A stretch of 62,131 nucleotides of DNA from Vibrio sp. Of7-15 (GTDB taxonomy: Bacteria > Pseudomonadota > Gammaproteobacteria > Enterobacterales > Vibrionaceae): assembly GCF_022347565.1 (NCBI RefSeq), contig NZ_JAKRGH010000030.1:1-62131 (forward strand), read 5' to 3'. The translations under genes and the position numbers were made by a program. Below the pieces are notes generated by a model. The model ran no database searches. It had not been told where the DNA came from and worked only from the letters and a program-made list of their open reading frames with translations. How positions within the stretch are numbered: position 1 is the stretch's first letter; each line of letters begins with the position of its first letter. Shown one piece after another: positions 27,156 through 37,017 of this stretch.

Positions 27156-28764
27156 GTTGGATTTCCTTGGGGATATAAACTGTCATCCTCGTTCCTTGTG
27201 TTGATTTATTTTCCATGACTAACTGGCCTTGATAACGCTGAACCAATTGATTCACTAAATATAATCCGACTCCACGATTATTGGCTGATTTACTGGAAAC
27301 ACCACGCTGGGTTAACGTGTCTGGATTAACATCCGCAGGTAAACCGCAGCCCTGATCATCCACCTCAATGATCAATTCTCGGCCATAATCGGTCACACTA
27401 ATTTGCACGGTTTTATGCTCTAGATTAGGTTGCCCATCATGTGTCAATGATGCCTCAAAAGCATTATCAATTAAGTTACCAATGATGGTCACCATGTCTT
27501 CTGAGCGCACACGCGTTGGCAATACTTCCAACCGAGTCCCTTCATCAATCTCTAATGATAAGCCGAGTTCTCTTGCTCGCTCACTTTTCCCTAAGATCAC
27601 GCCCGCGATGACCGGATCACTAACCGCTTCTCGTAAAAATTGAATCAGGTTTTGATAGTGCTCGGTTTCTTGACCAATTAATCGCTGTACATCTTGAGTT
27701 TTCCCAAGCTGAACTAAACCACTGATCGTATTAAGCTTGTTACGGTGTTCATGAGTTTGAGAACGAAGCAAATCAGCATACTCACGAACTTGGGATAATT
27801 GCTTTGTCAGCTCCGAAATTTCATCTTTTAGACGAAAGCTCGATACCGCCCCAACGATCACCCCATTCATCAGTAGGGGCTCACGATTGGCGACCACAAC
27901 TTGCCCATTAAGCAATAGTTCTGTGTCATGCTCAGATTGATGGGTGATCAATAACTTAGTTAAATCACTGTCTGGCAACACCTGAGATAAAGGCTTACCC
28001 AGTGCCTGCTGCTCATCAATGCCTAAAATTTCACACGCACTGCGGTTAATGGATCGCAAATTACCATCAGCATCAATACTGATCACCCCTTCTCGAAGGG
28101 TACTTAAGGTCACGTCTAATTCGACGTATAAACGGCCAATTTCTTCAGGTTCAAAGCCTAAAATAGCCCTCTGAAAACGACGAGCAGCATAGTTCGACAA
28201 AATCGCATTAGCTAAGACCACCAGAAGGGCCATCCCAATCAAAAACAATAAAAACGGCTCTACTTTGTCGTGAATGCTCGTCAGCAAATAACCCACAGAG
28301 ACAACCCCAATGATCTCACCTCGGTGGTTAAAGATTGGTGTTTTGCCACGAACCGATTTACCTAAAGAGCCTTCAGCAAAAGAGACATACGACAAACCCA
28401 TTTTAAGCGCTTTGTCGTTATCGCCTCCTCTCATAGGGAGACCTAAACGTTCTGGGATGGGGTGAGCAAGACGGATCCCATGTTTATCGCCTACAACAAT
28501 AAATGCCGCACCAATGGAAGCTCTTAAACGCTCAATTTTATGTGCTATCAAATCAGGCTGATTGGATTCAACCGCCTTTAGGACTGTTGGAGAGTCCGCC
28601 AAGAATTTAGCAATGCCAAGGGCTTTTTCACCTGAATCTGTCGCTTCCCAGTATTTGATGTAGCTAAACCCTGCCGCCGATAAGATCATCAGCTCAATTA
28701 AACCAGATAGGGTCATGACTAGTAATAAACGGCGGCGAAAGCTTAATTTACTCCATTGAGACAC
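27148..28764 (-). CDS. CitA/DcuS-type sensor histidine kinase
   Basis: A 538-residue membrane kinase of the CitA/DpiB/DcuS family. TM1 is ~13-33, the periplasmic PAS/Cache sensor ~35-170 includes the ligand-type pattern GIRLAHPIPERLG and GKSVRGKTPIFN..GEIIGVVSVG, TM2 is ~172-192, and a cytoplasmic PAS follows (~215-310). The phosphoacceptor is H338 in RSQTHEHRNKL, and the HATPase contains NLIDNAFEA, DQGCGLP and RGVGLYLV. Start is GTG with AAAGGA upstream. Family members sense citrate or C4-dicarboxylates. With the overlapping regulator it probably controls the adjacent tctCBA transporter, which would also fit sensing of a tricarboxylate. Confidence 0.92.
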   Translation of the reverse strand: MSQWSKLSFRRRLLLVMTLSGLIELMILSAAGFSYIKYWEATDSGEKALGIAKFLADSPTVLKAVESNQPDLIAHKIERLRASIGAAFIVVGDKHGIRLAHPIPERLGLPMRGGDNDKALKMGLSYVSFAEGSLGKSVRGKTPIFNHRGEIIGVVSVGYLLTSIHDKVEPFLLFLIGMALLVVLANAILSNYAARRFQRAILGFEPEEIGRLYVELDVTLSTLREGVISIDADGNLRSINRSACEILGIDEQQALGKPLSQVLPDSDLTKLLITHQSEHDTELLLNGQVVVANREPLLMNGVIVGAVSSFRLKDEISELTKQLSQVREYADLLRSQTHEHRNKLNTISGLVQLGKTQDVQRLIGQETEHYQNLIQFLREAVSDPVIAGVILGKSERARELGLSLEIDEGTRLEVLPTRVRSEDMVTIIGNLIDNAFEASLTHDGQPNLEHKTVQISVTDYGRELIIEVDDQGCGLPADVNPDTLTQRGVSSKSANNRGVGLYLVNQLVQRYQGQLVMENKSTQGTRMTVYIPKEIQHA

Positions 28765-28926
28765 GTGTTATTCCTTTACTCTAACTAAGTTCCACATCCA
28801 TTAGCTTTGGGTTTTATGTGCTGAACACACAGAAATACCACACTTTGCAGATACTGTTAAAAAACATAATAACACTGGAGTAATCTAATTACTTTGCTCA
28901 ACTTCATAGGGTGAAAGTTCCAAGAG

Positions 28927-31284
28927 TTACACTGAAGATGTGCTGGAACTGTTACGCTCGGCAACGATTTGTTCTGAGTAAATATCAATAAAGCTAGCCA
29001 AGACCGTTTGCCTTACTGGTTTAGAAATAAAGTCGTTCATACCCGCATCGGCACAACGTTTACGCTCTTCAACGGTAACATTGGCAGTAAGAGCAATAAT
29101 GGGGGTTGCCATGATATGATCATCTCTAGCAGCTTCAAGCTCACGGATTTTCTCTGTCGCTTTAAAACCGTCTAATACAGGCATCTGGCAATCCATGAAT
29201 ACTAAGTCGTAGTCGTGGCTTTTCCACAGATCCACTGCCACCAGCCCATTTTCAGCAATAGTGACTTCATGGCCAAGCTTGGTGAGCATGGCTTCCGCGA
29301 CTTTCTGATTAACATGAGTATCTTCCACCACCAAAATAGACAGTGAAATATCATTACTGACCGCCACATTCTCACGACTTACTTGTAATCCATAGCTGGT
29401 ATCACCGATCGCAGGACTAAGCACATTATGCTCAGATTTATTATGTCGTCCTAGCGCCCTCTGTAACAATAGTTTCAGATCCGTCAAGCGATAGGGACGA
29501 GCTAAATAGCCACGAAGCTGACAATCTCTGATTTGCTGGCTGTCCTCTTTATCAGGTGCTGCCGTTATCATTAGCAAAATAGGACTTTGATCATTAAATT
29601 GATGACGAATTTTTTTCGATAATGAAAAGCCATCCATATGCGGCATGATTTTATCTAGCAAGACAATATCAACTGGATTTGAACTATTAATGCCTTTTTC
29701 AATGTTCAGCAAAGCTTCTTGCGCTGTACCACAACAATGCACTGACGCTCCAAACTCTTCAAGTTGAGCACTGGTAATACGCATATTGAGCTTGCTATCA
29801 TCCACTAACAGAATCGAAATACCTTCAAAAAGCTGACTGTCATACAAATCCACTTCTGACAGGTTAGAGCGTTCCAATTTCACATCAAAATAGAATGTGC
29901 TCCCTAAACCGACTTCACTGTCTAATTTAAGATCGCCACCCATCAGATCAATAATTTGACGACAAATAGCCAAACCAAGCCCTGTACCACCATAATTTCT
30001 GGTGGTGCTACCATCCGCTTGTTGGAATTTTTCAAAGATAAGTGATTGCTTATCTTTAGGAATGCCGATCCCGGTGTCTTTCACTGAAAAACGAATCGTT
30101 AAATGATCAGAATCTTCCTGAAGCAAGTGGGCACTAACACCAATAAAACCATCGCTGGTAAACTTCAAGGCGTTACCCACTAAGTTGATCAACACCTGTC
30201 GTAAACGGGTAGGATCACCAATTAATAAAGGGCTAATATTACTGTCCACTTCACACGAGAACTTCACAGCTTGCTCCGAAGCCTTCAACTGGAACAGGAT
30301 TTCAATGTCTTTAAACACCTCAAATACATTCAGATCGGCATTTTCAAGCTCTAACTGACCCGCCTCTATTTTTGAAAAATCGAGTATGTCATTGATAATA
30401 TCCAACAAAGAGAGAGAGCTTGTATGCAGCATATCGATGTATTCACGTTGCTGCTGATCTAAAGATGTCGATTGCAATAACGCAGATAAACCAATAATAC
30501 CATTCATAGGAGTACGAATTTCATGGCTCATGTTCGCCAAAAATTCACTTTTTTTCCGGTTGGCATCTTCCGCGACCTGTTTGGCTTCAACCAGCTCATT
30601 ATTATAATGTCGGACTTTTTCAACAGATTGATTATACCCTTCCGCTAATGTGGATATTTCATCATCAAACATCTTTGGCAGCATAGTAACCGGATTAGGT
30701 GTTCCATCCTCCTGGTTATTTAATTCTTTTGTTAAGTGCACCAGATGACGACCAATAATCTGATACACAATAAACATAATAAAGGCGGTAATAATGAAGG
30801 TTTTTATCGCTTGAGTAATTAACAGAAAGGTAAATTTTTCATACAACTGCTCATAAACAGTCACTAAGCTGGACTCAACATACAGCATACCAATCTCATA
30901 TTTCTTACCATTTACGTGGTAATTCATTGGCCACTGTTCTGTGAGTTTATATTCATTTTGAGGGGTTCCTAATTCAATGATCGTTTCAAACTGATCACTG
31001 ACTTTTACATAATGAACATCAGGTAAATGTAATAAACCAGACGAGAGCATGGCCAGTTGCTCTCTATCTTCCACCCATAAGCTTGCCGTCAGGCTCGATA
31101 GATAACTCCCTTGAATTTCATCCATGCGAGTATGTATGCTATCGACCTCTTGGTCATAATCGAGGAAAAGATTCAAGCAAGTAATAGCAAAAGTAAAAAT
31201 TGAACTTACTAGTAAAATCCAACTAACTAGTTGCCTACCGATGCCTACTTTTTTCTTTGAGCCAACTCTAAAACGAGTAATCAT
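28927..31284 (-). CDS. Hybrid sensor histidine kinase with two receivers
   Basis: A 785-residue inner-membrane kinase. TM1 is ~18-40, a periplasmic domain of about 110 residues follows, TM2 is ~157-180, then a HAMP-like linker, HisKA with H254 in [11 protein letters not shown], HATPase ([25 protein letters not shown]), receiver 1 (~488-605) and receiver 2 (~650-770). Receiver 2 is canonical ([17 protein letters not shown]). Receiver 1 keeps the Asp in [12 protein letters not shown] but has Arg instead of the invariant Lys (LARPYR), so its response to phosphorylation may be altered. There is no Hpt domain. It is divergent from a periplasmic binding protein gene, which may supply the ligand signal (inference). 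Confidence 0.93.
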   Translation of the reverse strand: MITRFRVGSKKKVGIGRQLVSWILLVSSIFTFAITCLNLFLDYDQEVDSIHTRMDEIQGSYLSSLTASLWVEDREQLAMLSSGLLHLPDVHYVKVSDQFETIIELGTPQNEYKLTEQWPMNYHVNGKKYEIGMLYVESSLVTVYEQLYEKFTFLLITQAIKTFIITAFIMFIVYQIIGRHLVHLTKELNNQEDGTPNPVTMLPKMFDDEISTLAEGYNQSVEKVRHYNNELVEAKQVAEDANRKKSEFLANMSHEIRTPMNGIIGLSALLQSTSLDQQQREYIDMLHTSSLSLLDIINDILDFSKIEAGQLELENADLNVFEVFKDIEILFQLKASEQAVKFSCEVDSNISPLLIGDPTRLRQVLINLVGNALKFTSDGFIGVSAHLLQEDSDHLTIRFSVKDTGIGIPKDKQSLIFEKFQQADGSTTRNYGGTGLGLAICRQIIDLMGGDLKLDSEVGLGSTFYFDVKLERSNLSEVDLYDSQLFEGISILLVDDSKLNMRITSAQLEEFGASVHCCGTAQEALLNIEKGINSSNPVDIVLLDKIMPHMDGFSLSKKIRHQFNDQSPILLMITAAPDKEDSQQIRDCQLRGYLARPYRLTDLKLLLQRALGRHNKSEHNVLSPAIGDTSYGLQVSRENVAVSNDISLSILVVEDTHVNQKVAEAMLTKLGHEVTIAENGLVAVDLWKSHDYDLVFMDCQMPVLDGFKATEKIRELEAARDDHIMATPIIALTANVTVEERKRCADAGMNDFISKPVRQTVLASFIDIYSEQIVAERNSSSTSSV

Positions 31285-31359
31285 GCAAACCCGACGCTAT
31301 TATTCTAATATCTAATTATTAGCATAAAAATGTATTCAATGCTGCCTAGAGGGAACAAA

Positions 31360-32130
31360 ATGAAGATAAAAAGCTCAATACCACCAGCTCTAATAACTTC
31401 AATAATATCAATAAGCTTCTCGGCCAGTTCTTGGGCCAGTGATGTTCCGTATTTTGTCATTTCAAAACAAGCTCGTCCTTTCCAAATTGAAACAAATAAT
31501 CAGCAACACCAAGGGATAATTACAGAAATTGTTGAAGCGGTATTTGAGAACAATAACTACTCCCTCAGTTACAATACATTCCCCTATAATAGGATGATGA
31601 TACAACTTGCATCAGATAATTATCCTAATTGGGTCACTTATGGCAGCCCTAATTGGGGAGGCTTACAAGGAGAGAATTTATCTTCTATTCCAGTATATAA
31701 AGTTCAGCATGCTTTGTTAAGTAGTAAAAAAGTACCTTTTGAATTCGAAGGTATCGATAAAATGAAAGGCAAAATAGCGGTACTGTTGGATGGCTTTCAA
31801 TATCCGGGGCTACAACCTTATATTGATTCAGGGCATTTGAACGAATTACGGGTAAAAGATTATCGTGCGGCCTTTAAAGTTGTTGAAAGATTAGCAGGAG
31901 AGTCTTTCTTTGTAGAAATGGATACACGAATAAAATATAACCTAATGCAGCAAAATAAAGATCTACAAAAATACAGCCTTCAATACTTTGGTTCAGTGAT
32001 CCCTGATTATCAAATTCACTTAGCCTACGATCCAAACATGAAACCAGAATTACAAAAATATATTGATTCTCGTCTAATGGAAATGAATCAAAATGGAAAG
32101 TTAAATAAAATAGTTCAAAAATACCAGTAA
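31360..32130 (+). CDS. Periplasmic solute-binding-like protein (SBP family 3 type)
   Basis: A 256-residue secreted protein. The start is set at the ATG at 31360 with AGAGGG 6 bases upstream; an earlier ATG ten codons upstream has none. Signal peptide ~1-26 (cleavage after SSWA). The mature protein has the type-II periplasmic binding fold pattern: QGIITEIVEAVFENNNYSL early and KGKIAVLLDGFQYPG at the lobe switch, ending NGKLNKIVQKY. No permease or ATPase gene is adjacent. Its start is only 75 bases from the divergent hybrid kinase, suggesting a binding-protein/sensor pair. The ligand is unknown. Confidence 0.82.
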   Translation: MKIKSSIPPALITSIISISFSASSWASDVPYFVISKQARPFQIETNNQQHQGIITEIVEAVFENNNYSLSYNTFPYNRMMIQLASDNYPNWVTYGSPNWGGLQGENLSSIPVYKVQHALLSSKKVPFEFEGIDKMKGKIAVLLDGFQYPGLQPYIDSGHLNELRVKDYRAAFKVVERLAGESFFVEMDTRIKYNLMQQNKDLQKYSLQYFGSVIPDYQIHLAYDPNMKPELQKYIDSRLMEMNQNGKLNKIVQKYQ

Positions 32131-32164
32131 TAGTAAATTTAATTAATGAACTTACTATAATAAG

Positions 32165-32189
32165 AAGGCAGCTTAATCACTGCCTTTTT
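32165..32189 (+). terminator. Terminator after the periplasmic binding protein gene
   Basis: Stem AAGGCAG / CTGCCTT with an 8-base loop followed by TTT. It lies 35 bases after the stop and just before the convergent ribA stop. Confidence 0.75.
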
Positions 32190-32209
32190 ATTATTGGCAA
32201 CTAGGTTTA

Positions 32210-33268
32210 TTAAGCTTTATTAACATCGTAAGGCACAAACATATGCCCTAACTTGGTGGCTTTGGTGTTTAAATAGCCCACATTATGCGGATTCTTTCCT
32301 TCTTTTAACGCAACACGTTCAACCACCTCAATGCCGACATCTTTAAGTGCTTTGACCTTACGTGGGTTATTTGTCATCAAGCGCACTTGCTTAATGTCTA
32401 GAAAGTTCAGCATACCTCTGCAAAAATCGTACTTCCTCATATCAGCTTCAAAGCCAAGGGCTTCATTCGCTTCAACCGTATCGGCTCCGTCATCTTGTAG
32501 GTTATACGCTTTAATTTTGTTCAAAAGGCCAATACCTCGCCCTTCTTGACGCAAATACAATAATACGCCACTGCCATTTTCAACTATGTTTTCTAGGGCT
32601 TTTGATAATTGAAAACCACAATCGCAACGAGCACTAAACAAGGCATCACCAGTTAAACACTCTGAATGTAATCGTATCAGAATCGGAGTATCTGGCTCTA
32701 AATCACCATACACTAAGGCCAAATGCTCTTTTCCCGTATCCGGCTCATAAAAACCATGCATCATAAAAGTGCCCCATTGAGTTGGGAGCTTAGCTTTTTC
32801 GACAAACTGAACCGTATTACTTGAGCGTTCTCTGACTAACTCATCACGAACATCCATTAAGATTTTACCGAGTTCATTACGGCCACTGCCATCCCCCCCA
32901 TCGCCCCAAAAGTTATCTTTATGCGAATGTTCTTTAATTATGCAATTACCAGTGCTGATTAATTTATCTGCAATTTGGGGATTTTGTTTAAATTTTTCAG
33001 ATACAATTAATTTCATTACCTCACTACGAATATCTTCCCAATCTTCTCGCACATCACTGACGTATTCACGACTGAGCTGAAAAGCAATATCTGGTGTTTT
33101 TGCATTTCGTATTTTTTCTTGTAGCTCAGGACAATGAAACTTTTGAGCCTGGTAATAATGCTCGCTTGTTGCCCATATTTGACCTTCAAGGTTCACTTCT
33201 ACAGGGGCAAAATTAGAAAGATACCCGTGTAAATCTTCTGGCTCATAAAAAAAGACTTCTTTATACAT
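32210..33268 (-). CDS. ribA: NADAR (RibX) - GTP cyclohydrolase II fusion
   Basis: A 352-residue two-domain protein. Residues ~5-145 are a NADAR/YbiA-like domain ([32 protein letters not shown]); residues ~155-352 are GTP cyclohydrolase II with zinc ligands C204, C215 and C217 in [17 protein letters not shown], and [11 protein letters not shown]. The numbering offset to E. coli RibA (196 residues) is exactly 150. RibA opens GTP in the first step of riboflavin synthesis. The COG3236/NADAR partner in such fusions has been shown to hydrolyse the reactive early riboflavin intermediates, so it acts as a house-cleaning enzyme. It is monocistronic with no FMN riboswitch visible upstream. Confidence 0.95.
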   Translation of the reverse strand: MYKEVFFYEPEDLHGYLSNFAPVEVNLEGQIWATSEHYYQAQKFHCPELQEKIRNAKTPDIAFQLSREYVSDVREDWEDIRSEVMKLIVSEKFKQNPQIADKLISTGNCIIKEHSHKDNFWGDGGDGSGRNELGKILMDVRDELVRERSSNTVQFVEKAKLPTQWGTFMMHGFYEPDTGKEHLALVYGDLEPDTPILIRLHSECLTGDALFSARCDCGFQLSKALENIVENGSGVLLYLRQEGRGIGLLNKIKAYNLQDDGADTVEANEALGFEADMRKYDFCRGMLNFLDIKQVRLMTNNPRKVKALKDVGIEVVERVALKEGKNPHNVGYLNTKATKLGHMFVPYDVNKA

Positions 33269-33532
33269 AATTACCTCTACAGCAACGCCTAACCAACTAG
33301 GGACTTCGTTATAAATTTAGCTGAAATTCTTTATATGCATGTAATTTTCTAGAAACAACACTCAGTGAAATTATAATCAAACAGTTCCATTATTAATATT
33401 TTCATTTATGAATGAATAACCTAACTACATATATTAGAACTCTATTTTTCTTTCTCAGCGCTGCCTTTTTAGAAGCCCTTCACACTACCTTGTTGATTTA
33501 TTAATCACCTTTCATTTTTAGAGCCATATTTA

Positions 33533-33661
33533 ATGAAAGTTTCTTTCAATATACCTACATCGGCTTTCTTACTGGGTTTTCTATTCATGGTTAGTATTCG
33601 TATTTTTCCTCAATTGCTGTTACAACTGAATAATCGATTAATTTACCAACAATTAACATGA
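33533..33661 (+). CDS. 42-residue small membrane protein, coupled to the next gene
   Basis: A short reading frame encoding 42 residues. It begins MKVSFNIPTS, has one hydrophobic segment (~11-30) and ends with a polar tail. Its stop overlaps the start of the following CbiM-like permease gene in ATGA, the classical sign of translational coupling. The ribosome site is weak. The AT-rich region upstream (33269-33532) holds no other gene, so this would be the first gene of a two-gene unit. I do not recognise it; it might be a small accessory subunit comparable in role to CbiN-like partners, but that is only an inference from position. Confidence 0.5.
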   Translation: MKVSFNIPTSAFLLGFLFMVSIRIFPQLLLQLNNRLIYQQLT

Positions 33662-34317
33662 CTGAACTACAATGGTTAGGCTGGTTCTTCTGGCTTGGAA
33701 TACTCATAAAGTTTTTCCCTGCTGAATTTATTCCAAAACTAAAACAAGAAAAAACCTATCAGCACATCGTGTTTTCGAGCTGTATTTTCTTATTTATTCT
33801 TTGGGGTCTAAGAGCAGGTATTAAGGAAGGGTTAGATGTACACTTTCTTGCCATGACAGTGCTCACTTTAACGCATGGTTGGCGCATTGCGGTTCTAATC
33901 AGCACAGTTCCAATTGCCGCTTTAGCACTATTTGGCTTTGTTTCCACAGCAGATTTAGGTGTTTATGCCCTGATAAACACAGTATTACCTGCGTTGTTAA
34001 GCTATAGCGTCTTTAGTTTGAGTTTTCATTACCTACCGCGTAACTTGTTCGTTTTTATCTTTGTCGCAGGCTTTTTTAACGGTGCCTTAAATATTGCTAT
34101 TCAACTTCTTCTTACCTCTGGTTGGCTGTATTTTGCAGGTATTCATACTTGGCACAGTATTGTGGACAACTACCTCGTGTTTCTACCTCTACTGCTGTTT
34201 CCGGAAGGGCTTTTAAACGGAATGTCGATTACTCTATTAACTATTTTTAGACCAGAGTGGATTCGTACGTTTTCTGATCGGCAATATTTATATCAGCATC
34301 CTAACGATAAAAAATAG
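33658..34317 (+). CDS. CbiM-like energy-coupling-factor permease family membrane protein
   Basis: A 219-residue polytopic inner-membrane protein with about six transmembrane helices. The motif near 175-205 (DNYLVFLPLLLFPEGLLNGM, with PEGLLNG) resembles the CbiM/NikM S-component region PEAVLNG, and AGIHTWHSIVDN precedes it. It belongs to the COG3235-type membrane proteins annotated as ECF permease-related. The His-rich N-terminus that binds Co/Ni in true CbiM is absent, so metal transport is not established. No ECF ATPase or T-component lies nearby. Translation is coupled to the 42-codon gene upstream. Confidence 0.75.
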   Translation: MTELQWLGWFFWLGILIKFFPAEFIPKLKQEKTYQHIVFSSCIFLFILWGLRAGIKEGLDVHFLAMTVLTLTHGWRIAVLISTVPIAALALFGFVSTADLGVYALINTVLPALLSYSVFSLSFHYLPRNLFVFIFVAGFFNGALNIAIQLLLTSGWLYFAGIHTWHSIVDNYLVFLPLLLFPEGLLNGMSITLLTIFRPEWIRTFSDRQYLYQHPNDKK

Positions 34318-34440
34318 CGCAAGTGAGCCTCAATTTTTATGTAAAAATCCTACAAAACATGTGTTGAGATCATGTTATCACGTGCCACATGGCTGCTAAT
34401 CTTGCCTGTAGATTGATACATAAATTTTTGAGGCCCTATT

Positions 34441-34941
34441 ATGGAAATGACTAATGCTCAACGTCTGATTCTGTCTAATCAATACTACCTAATGGCAAAA
34501 ATGGATCCTGAAAATGCAGAAAAATACCAACGACAACAAACGATTGTTGAGCGCGGTTATGCATTACAAATCAGAGAGCTAGACAAAGACTTTGGTTGTC
34601 TATCTGAAGAAAAGTGCCGAGAAGTGATCGATTTCATGGAAATGTATCACGCGATGCAAGAATCAAACAAAATGTTATCAGAGACTGAGCGCAAAGAAGT
34701 GGATCAGCGTCGTTTACAATTTTTAGGTTTTGATATTGCTTCTGAAGCTCAACACGTTAATTATGTTCGCTTCCTAACTGGTTCTGAAGGTCTATACCCT
34801 CAATTTGATAAGGCCGATCATCACTTTAACAGCCAGATGCCAATGCTGGATAAGTACCGCCGTATGTTAGCCGTCTGGCGTAACTGTCCACGTCAATACC
34901 ACCTTTGTGCAACAGAGCTTAGCCAAATATTCAACGCTTAG
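34441..34941 (+). CDS. yfbU: YfbU family protein
   Basis: A 166-residue cytosolic protein matching E. coli YfbU (164 residues) across its length: it begins [15 protein letters not shown], has [16 protein letters not shown] and ends [16 protein letters not shown]. The function is not well defined in the family. GAGG lies upstream of the ATG. In E. coli yfbU sits beside yfbV-ackA-pta; here it is 7.8 kb away from yfbV, separated by a porin, rlmA, a ChaN-like gene, yddG and a TrpX-type transporter, so the ancestral neighbourhood has been split. Confidence 0.95.
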   Translation: MEMTNAQRLILSNQYYLMAKMDPENAEKYQRQQTIVERGYALQIRELDKDFGCLSEEKCREVIDFMEMYHAMQESNKMLSETERKEVDQRRLQFLGFDIASEAQHVNYVRFLTGSEGLYPQFDKADHHFNSQMPMLDKYRRMLAVWRNCPRQYHLCATELSQIFNA

Positions 34942-35001
34942 TGCGCTTAAGAATAACGCACTTAAAAGAAAAACACTTAATAATATAGTGAACTGCATAG
35001 A

Positions 35002-35029
35002 AAAAGACCTGCACGATGGCAGGTCTTTT
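35002..35029. terminator. Terminator after yfbU
   Basis: A perfect 11-bp stem AAAAGACCTGC / GCAGGTCTTTT with loop ACGATG. It can also end the convergent porin transcript. Confidence 0.9.
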
Positions 35030-35051
35030 CCTTTGTGCTTATTTCTATCGT

Positions 35052-35080
35052 TTCAATGCTTCCTCCACGAGAGCATTGAA
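35052..35080. other. Inverted repeat just downstream of the porin gene
   Basis: TTCAATGCT (35052-35060) and AGCATTGAA (35072-35080) form a perfect 9-bp stem; the 11-base loop contains CCTCC. It lies 6 bases after the porin stop codon on the minus strand and lacks a T tract. It may protect the 3' end of the porin mRNA. Confidence 0.45.
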
Positions 35081-35085
35081 GTGGA

Positions 35086-35781
35086 TTAGAAACCGTAAGA
35101 AGCACCAAATACGAACGCATTGTTATTATTGTCAGATTGGTTACGGTACTCAAAATACGGTTGAACACCAGAACGAGTCCACGTAGCTCGAAGCTCATGA
35201 TCCATCGTATTATCACGAGATGCACCCGCCTCTGTGTCCCCTGCAATAACGTACACATTATTATAACTTAGTGTCAGATCCATATCGGTCACATCATAGC
35301 CAATCCGGTTATCCATGCGCAGATCCATGTCATTATTGGTATCCGTTGCATCAATGTGTGCACGAGTACGGTTTGACAAAGCAATCCCGTTATCAAAGTT
35401 ATAACCAATCTTCACTAATGGGCGGTACTGAACGGTTTTACCTAAGCTCATTAAGTGCTGATAACCTGCTGCAACCCACAACTTGTCTGAAAGATTAAAA
35501 GACTGTTCACCACCTACAGTTAAACCAGCGCCAACTTGGCCTGGAGAGTCATCTCCCGTTTGAATTGTGCCTAATTGAATACCATCTATCTCAGCGTAAG
35601 CAGTAAAGCCACCATAAGTATTATCAAACGTATGGCCTGCTTCTAATGTCGATGTGGCGTTAGAGCCATGAATACCATCTGAATGCAACTGAGCATTACC
35701 CGTCACATAAGAAGAATCTGCCATTGCAGTACCAGATATTAGAGCAGCAGGAAGAGTTAATGTTAATAATGTTTTTTTCAT
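35086..35781 (-). CDS. KdgM-like oligogalacturonate-type outer-membrane porin
   Basis: A 231-residue outer-membrane beta-barrel. The start is placed at the ATG at 35781, with GAGGT 7 bases upstream; the longer frame adds seven unsupported codons. The signal peptide ends after AMA (residue ~22). The mature protein alternates hydrophobic and polar residues and ends in aromatic FVFGASYGF, the usual barrel C-terminus. The size and sequence pattern fit the small monomeric KdgM/NanC porin family, which passes acidic oligosaccharides. No oligosaccharide catabolic genes are adjacent, so the substrate is open. It is monocistronic. Confidence 0.75.
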   Translation of the reverse strand: MKKTLLTLTLPAALISGTAMADSSYVTGNAQLHSDGIHGSNATSTLEAGHTFDNTYGGFTAYAEIDGIQLGTIQTGDDSPGQVGAGLTVGGEQSFNLSDKLWVAAGYQHLMSLGKTVQYRPLVKIGYNFDNGIALSNRTRAHIDATDTNNDMDLRMDNRIGYDVTDMDLTLSYNNVYVIAGDTEAGASRDNTMDHELRATWTRSGVQPYFEYRNQSDNNNNAFVFGASYGF

Positions 35782-36154
35782 TTTAATTACCTCAGCTCCC
35801 AAAGAAAGTCACCTTACTTTCTAGTTTCTTATGCTCAAAAACAAACATAAGGAACTGTATTTATTGGGAAAAAGTCGAGCAATCCATCCATCAATTGCCT
35901 AGTATTTTCTTGATAAACTCAAGATACCCGACCTAACTGAACAAACACTGAACACCTATTTCGATTTAATTCACATTGAAAAATAACACTTAATAAATTT
36001 GAACTAGATAACATTTTTATTATCAATAACAACAAAAATAACCATCAAGGTTATCCCTAAAAAACCAAAAAGAACCACAAGAGTAATGAACACGCCTTGC
36101 CCCAACTAAGCCCAGAGATTAGACTTGCCCGGTTATTTTCAATTAGGTCACGCT
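35782..36154. other. Intergenic region between the porin gene and rlmA
   Basis: About 370 AT-rich bases without a gene; it must hold the divergent promoters. The only clear dyad is TCTTGA-TAAAC-TCAAGA at 35908-35924, perfect over 6 bp, about 127 bases upstream of the porin start. A half CRP-like TCACA occurs near 35970, without a partner. Confidence 0.5.
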
Positions 36155-36970
36155 ATGTCTTTTCTTTGTCCACTTTGTCAGCACACTCTTACTCACAACG
36201 ATAAACAATTACGTTGCGATAATAATCACCAGTTTGATATGGCAAAAGAAGGCTATGTAAACCTGATGCCAGCTCATCACAAACGCTCTAAAAATCCGGG
36301 TGACAATAAAGAAATGATGCAGGCACGACGTGCATTCCTAGAAGCAGACCATTACCAACCAATGCAACAAGCGGTTGCTCAGCTTTGTGCTGATAATTTA
36401 TCAGATGATGCCACTAAGCTACTGGACATTGGCTGTGGTGAGGGTTACTACACCACAGAAATCGCTAACCAATTAACGTCACTTCCACACTTACAAGTTT
36501 TTGGTTTAGACATCTCAAAAATCGCTATTCGCTATGCCGCTAAACGCTATCAAAATAGCCAATTTTGTGTCGCTTCCAGCCATAAGTTGCCATTTTCGGA
36601 CCAATCTTTAGATGCAGTTGTACGTATTTATGCGCCATGCAAGCAAGAAGAGTTACAACGAACAATCAAAGATAATGGTGTGATTATCACTGTCACACCA
36701 GCAAGCCGTCATTTATACGAGCTGCGCGCAGAAGTGTACGACGACGTTAGGCTCCACCCTGAAACACCAGAAAATATTGAAGGGTTCAACCTACAAGAAG
36801 AGAAAAAGTTGTCATACATGATGGACTTATCAGGAGCACAAGCACTGAATTTACTCCAGATGACACCATTTGCTTGGAAGGCGACTGAAGATCTAAAAAC
36901 AAGGCTCTCCAGTCAAGAACAGTTCAGCTGTGAAGCTGACTTCATGCTTCGAGTGTACCGAAAAGCATAA
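36155..36970 (+). CDS. rlmA: 23S rRNA (guanine-745-N1)-methyltransferase
   Basis: A 271-residue SAM methyltransferase of the RlmA(I)/RrmA family, methylating G745 of 23S rRNA. The N-terminal zinc finger is C5, C8, C21 and H25, followed by HQFDMAKEGYVNLMPAHHKRS. The SAM-binding motif is LDIGCGEGYYT. The start is the ATG at 36155, which aligns with E. coli RrmA (MSFxCPLC); the frame extends ten codons upstream only through a TTG. The 5' promoter is shared with the porin region. It is a single gene. Confidence 0.96.
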   Translation: MSFLCPLCQHTLTHNDKQLRCDNNHQFDMAKEGYVNLMPAHHKRSKNPGDNKEMMQARRAFLEADHYQPMQQAVAQLCADNLSDDATKLLDIGCGEGYYTTEIANQLTSLPHLQVFGLDISKIAIRYAAKRYQNSQFCVASSHKLPFSDQSLDAVVRIYAPCKQEELQRTIKDNGVIITVTPASRHLYELRAEVYDDVRLHPETPENIEGFNLQEEKKLSYMMDLSGAQALNLLQMTPFAWKATEDLKTRLSSQEQFSCEADFMLRVYRKA

Positions 36971-37017
36971 GGCTCAAACCGAACTGTAATTAATTCTCAT
37001 TTAGATTGATAAAGTAC

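Noticed and set aside
33269-33532. FMN or cobalamin riboswitch upstream of ribA or the CbiM-like gene
   Set aside because: None of the conserved core motifs of these riboswitches is visible on either strand; the region is plain AT-rich sequence.
36992-37001. Fur box upstream of the ChaN-like gene
   Set aside because: Only one half-site, AATTCTCATT, is present; the second half does not match the consensus.
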